The notes under the pieces: model-generated
Seen by the model: only the letters and a program-made list of their open reading frames with translations
Database searches by the model: none
What the model was told of the DNA's origin: nothing
Program-made: the position numbers and the translations under genes
Shown here: piece by piece, positions 18,357 to 26,902 of the stretch
How the letters are laid out: each line of letters opens with the position of its first letter
Numbering within the stretch: position 1 is the first letter of the stretch
Source of the DNA: Helicobacter canis
GTDB lineage: Bacteria; Campylobacterota; Campylobacteria; Campylobacterales; Helicobacteraceae
Direction: 5' to 3'
DNA length: 64,000 nt
Assembly (NCBI RefSeq): GCF_900451095.1
Contig: NZ_UGHV01000001.1
Coordinates: forward strand, 806,001 to 870,000

Positions 18357-18978
18357 TAGCTACTCTCTTTTTGTGAGATGTGGCATAAATCATTAGCAAG
18401 AGATTTAGGCATACAAGGTGCTTGGGGCGGTAGTTTTCTAGCTGGGCTAATGCGCTATCAAACATCGCTAGCTCTTTTTCATCAAGCGTAATGCCCTCCG
18501 CGGCGACAGAGTGCAGCAGTGATGCGACAAGCTGCCTGCCGTGGATCTTGCTATCTTGCGTGTCTTTTGCCAGCGCGGTTGTGTAGGTGTAGATGGATTC
18601 TAGGCTTAGGGTGGAGAGTGTGAGAGAAAATGGCTTGCTTGGCTCTTTGACTCGCTTATCAGTAAGCAAGCAGCGCGAGCGGATCGTGGGGATAAAGGCG
18701 GTTTTGTTGCGCGAGATTAGGATAAATTGTATATGAGCTGGTGGCTCTTCTAGGATTTTTAGCAGAGCATTTTGGGCTTCTATGCGGAAAGAATGCCCCG
18801 CGATGATAAAGGTCGTTTTAGTATCGGTGGCTATGTGGGCTTGGGCTATGATGTCGTGGATATGCTTGATCTGGATTTCGCTCTCTTCATACACGCGCAC
18901 ATCGCTAGGATTTAGTGTCGAGGTGTAATGCTCTACTTCTTCTTCTATGGTATTGACCAAGATAATCTCTGCTATCAA
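18343..18978 (-). CDS. holB: DNA polymerase III delta-prime subunit
   Basis: The 211-residue protein has the clamp-loader signature AQNALLKILEEPP near residue 70 and the RSRC sensor segment near 100. It is much shorter than the E. coli protein and lacks an obvious P-loop, as in other Helicobacter delta-prime proteins. It helps load the beta clamp at the fork. It is placed between hobA and folP, an order I recall from H. pylori. It has no odd features. Confidence 0.88.
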   Translation of the reverse strand: MIAEIILVNTIEEEVEHYTSTLNPSDVRVYEESEIQIKHIHDIIAQAHIATDTKTTFIIAGHSFRIEAQNALLKILEEPPAHIQFILISRNKTAFIPTIRSRCLLTDKRVKEPSKPFSLTLSTLSLESIYTYTTALAKDTQDSKIHGRQLVASLLHSVAAEGITLDEKELAMFDSALAQLENYRPKHLVCLNLLLMIYATSHKKRVANALH

Positions 18979-18991
18979 TTATAATCCCCTG

Positions 18992-19552
18992 CTATTCAAT
19001 ATCTAAGCGGTTTAAAATGCTTTCATACAAAGCCTTTTCAAATAAGCGCAGCATATCCATAAGCTTATAGTCCAAAAACTCATCATTAGCACGCAAGGGA
19101 AACGACCCCCTAATGCCCTGATCCATCACCCAAAACAGCCCATAGTCCTTGCTCCTGCACAAATCAGCGATAGGGTTATTGATCCTCCCGACATACCAAA
19201 ACATATAATTTTCATACGCAATATCAAGCATATTGATGATGTTTTCTCGACTAGAATCCTGCTGCAGTGAGACATCTGCGCCAAGCAGGCGATTAAGCGA
19301 AAAGATCGGTAGCAGCGGTCTGTTGATGGTGTTGTAGTAGAATCGAGAAAGCGCGTAGGTGCTAAACCACTCTCTATGCTCATCAGTAGCAAGCAGCAGT
19401 GTCCCACCGCTTACAATATGCTTAAGCGCACCTAGCATTGTATCAGCAAATAATGCGCGATCAATCTCTAGCCACTCCCGATCGCTCGCCCACTTATCAT
19501 ACTCAAGCCGCATAGTCTCCAAAAGCCACGAGCGAAAGTCTGTATTTTTCAT
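18992..19552 (-). CDS. hobA: DnaA initiator-associating protein HobA
   Basis: The 186-residue protein matches HobA, a tetrameric factor found in Helicobacter and relatives. It binds DnaA domain I and promotes orisome assembly at oriC. Recognisable stretches are FRSWLLETMRLEY at the start and SRFYYNTINRPLLPIF near residue 70. It overlaps lysC by four bases and precedes holB by 13, so replication initiation and elongation genes share an operon with aspartate-pathway and folate genes. This gene is one of the clearest lineage markers in the window. Confidence 0.92.
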   Translation of the reverse strand: MKNTDFRSWLLETMRLEYDKWASDREWLEIDRALFADTMLGALKHIVSGGTLLLATDEHREWFSTYALSRFYYNTINRPLLPIFSLNRLLGADVSLQQDSSRENIINMLDIAYENYMFWYVGRINNPIADLCRSKDYGLFWVMDQGIRGSFPLRANDEFLDYKLMDMLRLFEKALYESILNRLDIE

Positions 19553-20760
19553 TTATCTAGCTCGTATGCATTATGTAGAGCGCGCACTGCAGTTTCTGCG
19601 CTTTTTAGGTTGATGACCATAGAGACTTTGATCTCACTTGTGCTAATCATCATAATATTGATATTTTCATTTGCCAATGCCTTAAACGCCACGCTTGCCA
19701 CGCCAGAGTGAGATTTCATACCCACGCCCACGATAGAGACTTTGGCTATATCACAATCATAATCAATAGATTCTACATCAACTAAAAATGGCTCTAAAAC
19801 GACTTTAGTTTGCTCGACATCAGTTTGCGGGATCGTGAAGTCTATGTCAGTTTTGCCATCGCGACCGATTGTTTGGACGATCATATCGACATTGATAGTG
19901 CCACTAGCTAATGCGCCAAAAATCTCCGCAGCAATGCCCGGGCGGTCGCGCACATCGGCTATGCTTACACGCGCTTGGTTTTTGTCTAATGCGATTCCAC
20001 TTACAATAGGCTGCTCCATAATATCCTCCTCTGCTGTGATAAGTGTGCCTTCTTTTTGGGTAAAAGAGCTGCGCGTTACAAGCGTTACGCCCCATTTTTT
20101 TGCTAGCTCGACAGAGCGATTGAGCAGGACTTTTGCCCCCATTGAGGCAAGCTCTAGCATTTCATCATAGCTGATTTTGTCGATTTTCTTAGCATTCTTC
20201 TCTATGCGTGGATCGGTTGTATAAACGCCATCAACATCGGTGTAAATCTCGCATAAATCCGCTTTCATAGCCCCAGCTAGAGCCACGGCGGAGAGATCGC
20301 TGCCACCTCGCCCTAAAGTAGTGATCTCGCCCCTAGAATCCACCCCTTGGAATCCAGCTACTACTACGATATAGCCTTGATCAAGCAGGGATTTTGTATA
20401 AGTGGAGTCAATGGAGAGAATCCGCGCTTTTGTGTGGGTAGAATCTGTGAGTATCCCAGCCATCTGCCCACTTAGAGAGATAGCCTTGTAGCCTTTAGAT
20501 TCTAGGGCTATGGCAAGCAGAGCTGCGCTTACGCGCTCTCCTGCACTTAGAGCCATATCTACTTCGCGCAATTTTGGCAAGGGCGTGAAGTATTTGGTGT
20601 AGTTGATTAGCATATCTGTCTGCCCGCTCATCGCGCTCACCACGACAACTAGCTGCGGATTATTGTAGGAGTTTAGCGCGTCAATCACGCGGTTTGCGAC
20701 ATTTTCAATCCGCTCGCAATCCCCCATACTCGTGCCGCCATACTTTTGGACAATTAGCAT
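19549..20760 (-). CDS. lysC: Aspartate kinase
   Basis: The 403-residue enzyme phosphorylates aspartate, feeding lysine/diaminopimelate, threonine and methionine synthesis. The kinase start MLIVQKYGGTSMG, the RGGSDLSAVALA segment and two C-terminal ACT domains (from about residue 265, with GVGMKSHSGVA) are present, so allosteric feedback is expected. It overlaps rppH by seven bases upstream and hobA by four downstream. ThrB, a later enzyme of the threonine branch, is encoded at 55710-56612. Confidence 0.95.
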   Translation of the reverse strand: MLIVQKYGGTSMGDCERIENVANRVIDALNSYNNPQLVVVVSAMSGQTDMLINYTKYFTPLPKLREVDMALSAGERVSAALLAIALESKGYKAISLSGQMAGILTDSTHTKARILSIDSTYTKSLLDQGYIVVVAGFQGVDSRGEITTLGRGGSDLSAVALAGAMKADLCEIYTDVDGVYTTDPRIEKNAKKIDKISYDEMLELASMGAKVLLNRSVELAKKWGVTLVTRSSFTQKEGTLITAEEDIMEQPIVSGIALDKNQARVSIADVRDRPGIAAEIFGALASGTINVDMIVQTIGRDGKTDIDFTIPQTDVEQTKVVLEPFLVDVESIDYDCDIAKVSIVGVGMKSHSGVASVAFKALANENINIMMISTSEIKVSMVINLKSAETAVRALHNAYELDK

Positions 20761-21281
20761 AGATCTGTGCCTCCTTGTGATCGCGGTGATCGCGTGATTG
20801 GTGCTTGTGTGATTATGGGGAGGAAAAATTCAAAGACCTTGTGATACACGCCGCGCTTAAAGTGTGTAACGCGCTTAAATATCTCATCATACTCCACAAA
20901 CTCATAGCGTGAAAACTCTGGCGTGTGGGCTGCTAGATTGATTGTAGCTTCTGGCAAGAGCTTAGCTAAGAAATATCGCTGCCTTTGCCCGATATATGGG
21001 CGCATTTTGGTGATAGCAGATTCTGGGAAGTCATAGCTTATCCACTCTGGATACTCTGCTAGGATCTCTATTTTGCTTGTGCCTATCTCTTCTTCAAGCT
21101 CGCGCATAAGGGTGGATTCTGGGCTTTCATCAGCATCAATGCCACCTTGCGGGAATTGCCACACGCCTTGCATATCAATGCGCTCCGCTAGGAAAAACAA
21201 GTGCGTGCTAGGCTGCTTGGGGCAGTAGTCTGGGTGGAGCAAAATCGCAGCGACATTGGGGCGATACAGAGTAGAATCCAT
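20754..21281 (-). CDS. rppH: RNA pyrophosphohydrolase (Nudix)
   Basis: The 175-residue protein has the Nudix box GX5EX7REUXEEXGU at residues about 46-68, with RELEEEIG. WQFPQGGID is the RppH signature. It removes pyrophosphate from 5'-triphosphate RNAs and so triggers mRNA decay. It is the promoter-proximal gene of the operon running to proA. A TACAAT -10 box lies about 30 bases upstream. Confidence 0.92.
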   Translation of the reverse strand: MDSTLYRPNVAAILLHPDYCPKQPSTHLFFLAERIDMQGVWQFPQGGIDADESPESTLMRELEEEIGTSKIEILAEYPEWISYDFPESAITKMRPYIGQRQRYFLAKLLPEATINLAAHTPEFSRYEFVEYDEIFKRVTHFKRGVYHKVFEFFLPIITQAPITRSPRSQGGTDLC

Positions 21282-21309
21282 AACAACACTTTGTGAAAAA
21301 ATAAGCGTG

Positions 21310-21315
21310 ATTGTA
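21310..21315 (-). promoter_or_regulatory. Predicted -10 box of the rppH-to-proA operon
   Basis: TACAAT on the minus strand, within AGCTACAATCACG, places transcription start near 21303, about 22 bases before the rppH ATG. Helicobacter sigma-80 promoters depend chiefly on this hexamer. Confidence 0.6.
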
Positions 21316-21347
21316 GCTTAGAATGCTTAAATGCTAGCTTTAAGGCA

Positions 21348-21365
21348 CGATGAGTTAGCTCATCG
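21348..21365 (-). terminator. Stem-loop after the Na/Pi cotransporter gene
   Basis: CGATGAG / CTCATCG, a 7-bp stem with a four-base loop, follows the stop codon of the upstream gene. There is no T-run, so the terminator role is tentative. Confidence 0.35.
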
Positions 21366-21375
21366 GCTCTTTGAT

Positions 21376-23226
21376 CTAGCTTTTTGGTGTGTTGTCTTGC
21401 TCGTCCTCTTGCTTTAGTAGGAGATTTTCGTATTTGACAATGCAGTTTGCCGCTGTTACGATCTCTTTCAACGCTTCGGTGCTAAAGGCTATGTCATTAA
21501 GCAGTGAGGTGGCTTGGGTGGAGGTGATCGTGCGGTCTTTGATCAAATCTTGGATTGTGTTTATGGATTTGGCGTTAGTTTTTTTGAGATTTTTCTTGAT
21601 CGTTTTTATACCCTCTTGGATATTATCGCTTGCTTGCGTGCGCTCTTGTGGTGTCTGGGCTTTGGGGGAGTTTTGATCTTGGAGGTGCTTTAGGTCATAG
21701 AGCGTATTTGCTAGTAGAATCCGTATTTGCGTGTATTGGTCTTTTAGCGCGGCATTGCTGCTATTGGCGTTTTTGATTAGGCTAGATTGGATTATTTTGA
21801 GATTTTTGGTAGCTTCTACAAGATTGCGCGAGGCTTTTTGGAGATTGCCTATTTCAGCGCAAAAGGCTTGGTCTTGGTGGTGGGCTGCGCGTAAATGTGT
21901 AGAAAAGTCAATGATAGAGTTAAAGATGTTTTTAATGGTTTTTTCATAGATATTTTCAAGCTTGTCTGCATCTATGCGTGTTTTGGAGTGCGTGAAGTAG
22001 TCCATATCTAGTCGCTGCGTGAAAAATCGCTGCTTGCTTGTGCCAATAACTGCGCTTAGGATTGTGATCGTATTGCCAAAGAGATGTAGCACTTCTTTTT
22101 GTAGGCATTCTTTGGCGGTGTTGGGGTAGGGGATTAGATCAAAGTCTATGTAGCGTGCGCGATCTGAATCATCTTTTGAAGTGGTGATAAACTTGCACAA
22201 AAATGCTTCAAACATTGGGATAAAGGGTGTCATCAAAAGCACGGCGATGACATTATAGATCGTGTGGAAAAGCGCGATTTTGAGCGCGTAGTCATCGCTT
22301 TTAAAGCCAAAAAGACTGCTTGCTAGCTCGACAATCTCCTTAAACACGGGCAAAAACACCATACACACAATGGCTATAACGACATTAAAAAGCGTGTTGC
22401 CAATGGCGAGCCTGCGCCCATCGACACTAGAAGAGATAGAAGCGATGAGAGCTGTTACCACGCCGCCGACATTTGTGCCTATCACAAGGGCTAGGGCGTC
22501 ATTGTAGGAGATACTCCCAGAGCTTAGAGCTAGGATAATGATCGTAAGCGTGGCGAAGCTTGATTGCACGATAGAAGTGATCAACACCCCCATACCAAAA
22601 AATATCAAAAACGCCCAGAATCCACCAAATCTAGCCGCGACATTTAGGTCAAAGTTTTGGTAGCTTTCAAAGCCTGTTTTGATATACGCAATCCCTAGGA
22701 AGAAAAAGCCAATGCCAGCAAGGATATAGCCTAGGGATTTGAGATTTTTGCTTTTCATAAGTAGCAAAAGCACACCAAGTGTGATGAGCGGCAGTCCAAG
22801 GGCGGAGACATTCATCTTCACCCCAATGCCTGCGATGATCCAGCCGCTTGTGGTAGAGCCGATGTTTGCCCCAAAGACGATGCCAAGAGCCTGTCCTAGA
22901 CCTACTAATGATGCAGAGAGGAATGATAGGGTAAGGATTGTTACAAGTGTGGAGCTTTGCATAATGGCAGTGGCACTAAGCCCAAAAAGTATGGCTTTAA
23001 GCCGTGTGTTGGAGAAGTTTTTTAGGATTTTTTCTAATGCCCCACCGCTAAAGCCTTTAAAGCCATCTTCTAAAAAGAGCATTCCTAGCAGGAAAATCGC
23101 TAGCCCGGAGAAGAGATTTTGCGCGACTTCGCTACGCCCCATAAGCACGATCCCAGCGATAGAGATGAGAGCTAGGATAAACATTTTGTAGTAGGTGTAA
23201 ATCTCTGTTTTAAAGCGTTTGAGCAT
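21376..23226 (-). CDS. Na+/phosphate cotransporter family protein (NptA-like, PhoU tail)
   Basis: The 616-residue inner-membrane protein has two Na/Pi repeats with the QSS signature (MQSSTLVTI near residue 90 and VQSSFATLT near 220) and about eight to nine membrane segments. A C-terminal cytoplasmic, helical PhoU-like region (residues about 370-600) follows. The family moves phosphate with sodium. It has its own predicted promoter at 23266-23271 and stands alone between two transcription units. Direction and physiological substrate are inferred from the family. Confidence 0.9.
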   Translation of the reverse strand: MLKRFKTEIYTYYKMFILALISIAGIVLMGRSEVAQNLFSGLAIFLLGMLFLEDGFKGFSGGALEKILKNFSNTRLKAILFGLSATAIMQSSTLVTILTLSFLSASLVGLGQALGIVFGANIGSTTSGWIIAGIGVKMNVSALGLPLITLGVLLLLMKSKNLKSLGYILAGIGFFFLGIAYIKTGFESYQNFDLNVAARFGGFWAFLIFFGMGVLITSIVQSSFATLTIIILALSSGSISYNDALALVIGTNVGGVVTALIASISSSVDGRRLAIGNTLFNVVIAIVCMVFLPVFKEIVELASSLFGFKSDDYALKIALFHTIYNVIAVLLMTPFIPMFEAFLCKFITTSKDDSDRARYIDFDLIPYPNTAKECLQKEVLHLFGNTITILSAVIGTSKQRFFTQRLDMDYFTHSKTRIDADKLENIYEKTIKNIFNSIIDFSTHLRAAHHQDQAFCAEIGNLQKASRNLVEATKNLKIIQSSLIKNANSSNAALKDQYTQIRILLANTLYDLKHLQDQNSPKAQTPQERTQASDNIQEGIKTIKKNLKKTNAKSINTIQDLIKDRTITSTQATSLLNDIAFSTEALKEIVTAANCIVKYENLLLKQEDEQDNTPKS

Positions 23227-23265
23227 AGAAATCCTTTGGCTAGATAAATGATCTTTTGTAATGGG

Positions 23266-23271
23266 ATTGTA
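23266..23271 (-). promoter_or_regulatory. Predicted -10 box of the Na/Pi cotransporter gene
   Basis: TACAAT on the minus strand within TTTTACAATCCC puts the transcript start about 33 bases upstream of the ATG at 23226. Confidence 0.5.
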
Positions 23272-23412
23272 AAATTTGCGAAAGCAAAGTGTAGCAAAAT
23301 TTAGCAGTTGTAGGGCAAGATTTGTGATGTGGATTGTGGTATAAGCGGTGCATAAGCGGTGATAGGGAGGTGGCTCCTAGGGGGCTGTCATCGTGGCATA
23401 AGCTTAGATTGA

Positions 23413-23418
23413 TATAAT
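23413..23418 (+). promoter_or_regulatory. Predicted -10 box of the small Sel1-repeat gene
   Basis: TATAAT in GATATAATGCG lies 35 bases upstream of the ATG at 23453 and is a perfect consensus hexamer. It could also serve purB downstream. Confidence 0.6.
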
Positions 23419-23452
23419 GCGTGGGTTACTTTGGCTTGCAAGAGGCTAGGTG

Positions 23453-23593
23453 ATGAAAAAGTGGATTCTAGGGCTTGGGCTTTGCGCGTGCGTGGTGCTT
23501 ATCGGTGCAAAGGACTATCCCCAAGCCTTTAAGCTTTATACCAAAGCGTGCAAATCTGGAATAGAATCTAGCTGTAGGGCTGTAAAGATATAA
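23453..23593 (+). CDS. Tiny exported Sel1-repeat protein (one repeat)
   Basis: A 46-residue frame starts MKKWILGLGLCACVVLIGA, a convincing signal peptide. The rest is a single Sel1-like repeat (DYPQAFKLYTKACKSG then CRAVKI). Its two cysteines, Cys33 and Cys41, have the spacing seen in the cysteine-rich Hcp proteins of Helicobacter. It may be the 5' stub of a longer hcp gene or a functional miniature protein. The start codon is inside a class A-like motif (AAAAGTGGATTCTAG). A consensus -10 box lies upstream. Confidence 0.6.
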   Translation: MKKWILGLGLCACVVLIGAKDYPQAFKLYTKACKSGIESSCRAVKI

Positions 23594-23638
23594 AGCTTTG
23601 AAAAACGCAGGGTATAGAATCTAATCAAAAGGAGCATT

Positions 23639-24988
23639 ATGGTAGAACGATACGCAAGAGAGCAGATGAAAAAACTATGGGACACAAATGCAAAGTATTC
23701 CGCGTGGCTTGAGGTAGAAAAGGCGTTAGTTAGAGGCTGGAATAAGCTTGGGCTAATCCCTGATAGCGATTGTGAAAAGATATGTAAAAATGCGAAATTT
23801 GACATTGCTAGGATTGATGAAATAGAAGCGGTTACCAAACACGATTTAATCGCCTTTACCACTTCAGTAGCAGAATCTTTAGGCGAAGAATCTCGCTGGG
23901 TGCATTATGGGATAACTTCTAGTGATTGTATCGACACAGCGGTGGCGTTGCAAATGCGAGATTCTCTAAAGATTATTTTAGATGATATTAAACAAGTAAG
24001 AGAAGCGATAAAAGTGCGTGCATATCAGCATAAAGATACGCTAATGGTAGGGCGAAGCCACGGAATCCACGGAGAGCCTATCACTTTTGGACTCGTTTTA
24101 GCGATTTGGTATGATGAGCTAGGGCGGCATTTGAAGGCGTTAGAATCCACTTTAGAAGTCATCTCTGTGGGGCAACTCAGCGGGGCTATGGGCAATCTCG
24201 CCCACACACCTATGGAGCTTGAAACGCTAGTCTGCAAAGAGCTAGGGCTAAAACCCGCCCCTGTGAGTAATCAAGTGATACAAAGGGATAGATACGCTAG
24301 GCTTATGAGTGATTTAGCCCTTTTGGCTAGTAGCTGTGAGAAAATCGCCGTGGAAGTGCGACACCTGCAACGCACAGAAGTCTATGAAGCAGAAGAGTAT
24401 TTTGAATCTGGGCAAAAGGGAAGCTCTGCTATGCCACATAAGCGAAACCCGGTTTTGAGTGAAAACATCACAGGGCTTTGTAGAATGATACGCTCTTATG
24501 CAATGCCGGCAATGGAGAATGTCGCGTTGTGGCACGAGCGGGATATTAGCCATAGTAGCGTGGAGCGATTTATTTTGCCAGATAGCTTTATTACCACAGA
24601 TTTTATGCTAATGCGTTTAAAAGGGCTGCTTGAAAAGCTAGTGGTGTATCCAAAAAATATGATGAAAAATCTAAACCTCACCGGTGGGCTTGTCTTTTCA
24701 CAGCGAATCTTGCTAGAGCTGCCTAAAAAGGGCGTATCACGCGAAGATGCCTATAAAATCGTGCAAAGAAATGCGATGAAGGTATGGCAAGACTTACAAA
24801 ATGGTGTTATGCAGGAAGGCAAAGCGGCGGTAAATGACAAGGGCGAGAGCTTATATTTGCAATATCTTTTAGCAGATAACGAGCTTGTGGGGCTTATTGG
24901 CGAAGCAGCAATCCGCGAATGCTTTGAGTTTAGCTACTACACAAAAAATGTGGATTCTATCTTTAAACGAGTGTTTGGGGATCAATGA
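23639..24988 (+). CDS. purB: Adenylosuccinate lyase
   Basis: The 449-residue enzyme cleaves SAICAR and adenylosuccinate in purine synthesis. It shows the fumarase-superfamily signature GSSAMPHKRNP near residue 263, TSSDCIDTA near 95 and GRSHGIHGEP near 138. Length is normal. An AAAGGAG site precedes the ATG. It overlaps the downstream DNA methyltransferase by four bases, so the restriction-modification pair appears to borrow its transcription. Confidence 0.96.
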   Translation: MVERYAREQMKKLWDTNAKYSAWLEVEKALVRGWNKLGLIPDSDCEKICKNAKFDIARIDEIEAVTKHDLIAFTTSVAESLGEESRWVHYGITSSDCIDTAVALQMRDSLKIILDDIKQVREAIKVRAYQHKDTLMVGRSHGIHGEPITFGLVLAIWYDELGRHLKALESTLEVISVGQLSGAMGNLAHTPMELETLVCKELGLKPAPVSNQVIQRDRYARLMSDLALLASSCEKIAVEVRHLQRTEVYEAEEYFESGQKGSSAMPHKRNPVLSENITGLCRMIRSYAMPAMENVALWHERDISHSSVERFILPDSFITTDFMLMRLKGLLEKLVVYPKNMMKNLNLTGGLVFSQRILLELPKKGVSREDAYKIVQRNAMKVWQDLQNGVMQEGKAAVNDKGESLYLQYLLADNELVGLIGEAAIRECFEFSYYTKNVDSIFKRVFGDQ

Positions 24989-26118
24989 CAAAATCAACAC
25001 ATTTAAGCACACAAGAAAAAGTCAATCTCGGCAGTTTTTATACTGCTGATTTTTTGGTCAATGTAGTCTATACAATGCTTAAAAAATATGTAGATTCTAA
25101 AGATTATGTGCTGCTTGATAGCTCGTGCGGAAGTGGAAATTTCTTGCGCACAGAAGCCATTATTAAAAGCGGATTTGCTAAAGATAGCTTTAGCAAAATT
25201 ATTGGAGCTGATATTGATAAAATGGCTTTGCATATCGCCAAACACACACTGGATTCTAAGGTTAGCTTGCTTCATAAAAACGCATTGCATAATGTTGCTA
25301 GGGAGCATTTTAATCTCACGCAAGCTGATAGGCTCATCATCGTGGGTAATCCGCCTTATAATGACAGAACTTCTATCGTGCAAAATCATCTTAAAAATAA
25401 AGACTCTATACAAATAGATTCTGCTTTGCAACATAGAGATATAGGCATAAGCTTTTTACGCTCTTATGAGAGATTGCAGGCGGATTTTATCTGTGTTTTG
25501 CACCCACTTTCTTATTTGATAAAAAGGGCTAATTTTAATGCACTAAAAGATTTCACAAAAGCTTATAAACTTATAGATTCTACAATTATTAGCTCTCAAA
25601 TTTTTTGCAAAGATTCTAAGGGGTATTTTCCTATTATTATCGCTCTATATAAAAAGGATAGTAAAGGAATGGATTATGAATATATTTGTAATTTTAAATT
25701 TAAGACAATAGATGAAAAAGAATTTAGCCTAAAGGGGTTTGATTATATTGGTAATTATATTGATAAATACCCCAATAAAAAGCGCGTGGAAAAATCGCAA
25801 GTCAAAGCGATGTTTTACACAATGCGCGATATAAATGCCCTGCGCCGTTCTAAAACTTTTATAAACAAAGAAAATAACAATACAATTTTTATAACAAAAG
25901 AAAAATATAGCCTGTATTGCTATGTTGATGTGTTTAAATTATTTTTGCCACATATTCCTTATTATTTTGGAAATTGTGATGTGATGATTGATTTTCAACA
26001 ATTTAAAGCTCTAGAATCTCATTTTATACAAGCAAGTGAAAGCAAGATTCTAAGCCCTGAAATTTCGCAGTATTTTAGAGATTTACTAGGAGTGCATTAT
26101 GAAAATACAACAATGTGA
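24985..26118 (+). CDS. Type II N6-adenine DNA methyltransferase (NPPY)
   Basis: The 377-residue enzyme is a gamma-class methyltransferase: motif X GSFYTADFLV at 16-25, motif I DSSCGSG at 45-51 and catalytic NPPY at 122-125. No target-recognition repeat identifies the DNA sequence it methylates. AT-rich codon use contrasts with purB just upstream and suggests acquisition. Its 3' end overlaps the neighbouring endonuclease-like gene by 20 bases. With the nuclease frameshifted, it may act as a solitary methylase. Confidence 0.9.
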   Translation: MTKSTHLSTQEKVNLGSFYTADFLVNVVYTMLKKYVDSKDYVLLDSSCGSGNFLRTEAIIKSGFAKDSFSKIIGADIDKMALHIAKHTLDSKVSLLHKNALHNVAREHFNLTQADRLIIVGNPPYNDRTSIVQNHLKNKDSIQIDSALQHRDIGISFLRSYERLQADFICVLHPLSYLIKRANFNALKDFTKAYKLIDSTIISSQIFCKDSKGYFPIIIALYKKDSKGMDYEYICNFKFKTIDEKEFSLKGFDYIGNYIDKYPNKKRVEKSQVKAMFYTMRDINALRRSKTFINKENNNTIFITKEKYSLYCYVDVFKLFLPHIPYYFGNCDVMIDFQQFKALESHFIQASESKILSPEISQYFRDLLGVHYENTTM

Positions 26119-26858
26119 AAATAAACAAATCTTTGTAGAAATTCCGCTTACCACACAAAGTGGCAAAACGAGAGTAAAAACACGCAATAGCTTTTATGAA
26201 TATGGACTGCCTACTGCAACAAGACAGATTCCATTTTCACAAAAGCATTATATTGAGTGGCAAATCGGCTATGATGTAGATAAGAGTGATAAAGAAAAAT
26301 TAGCTCTAAGCACTTTACAGGACACAGAATTTGTAGGAGCAAATGGCGAGACAAAAGCCCTATATGAGCTTGAGTTAATATCTTTGCTACTTCACGCAAT
26401 GGGGGATTATCACAGAGAGTGAAATAACAAATTTATTAACATTTTTGCAAAATATTAACGATGATGAATTTTTGGATTCTAGGAGCGATTTGCAGATTTT
26501 ACGAAGCCACCCTATAAGCAAAAAGATTTTAGGTGTGGAGTTTTATGAATCTCAAGTCAAATATCCGCTTTTGGTGCATAAATTTAATCATTTTGATGTG
26601 CTAGTAGAAATCATCATTAAAGAAAAACAAAGAGCAATTGGCGTGCAGCCTATGCTTTATGTTTGTTTTCCTATCACGGAGTTACAATGTAACCCCACAC
26701 TTTTAGGCAGAGTGGCAGAATCTAAAGAATGCGGCTTGCTTATCTTAGATTCTAAGGATAAAGACTTTTTGCTAGAGACTTTTACAATCTTTGGACTGCT
26801 AAGTAAAAGCCATAACTATGATGTGTGCGAGATTATAAAGATTATTTTAAACGCATAA
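26099..26858 (+). pseudogene. Putative cognate restriction endonuclease, frameshifted
   Basis: Two adjoining frames (26099-26422, and a second frame open from 26379 to 26858) together give a protein of about 252 residues if one G is removed from the G5 run at 26401-26405. The repaired junction reads LLHAMGIITESEI. I recognise no catalytic motif with certainty. The endonuclease call comes from position next to the methyltransferase and from size. Cause of the shift could be mutation, a sequencing error or slippage in the short G run. If real, the nuclease is off while the methylase remains on. Confidence 0.6.
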
Positions 26859-26902
26859 ACAAGGATTGTCAGCATTTTAAATGGGTTAAATCTAACGCCT
26901 TA

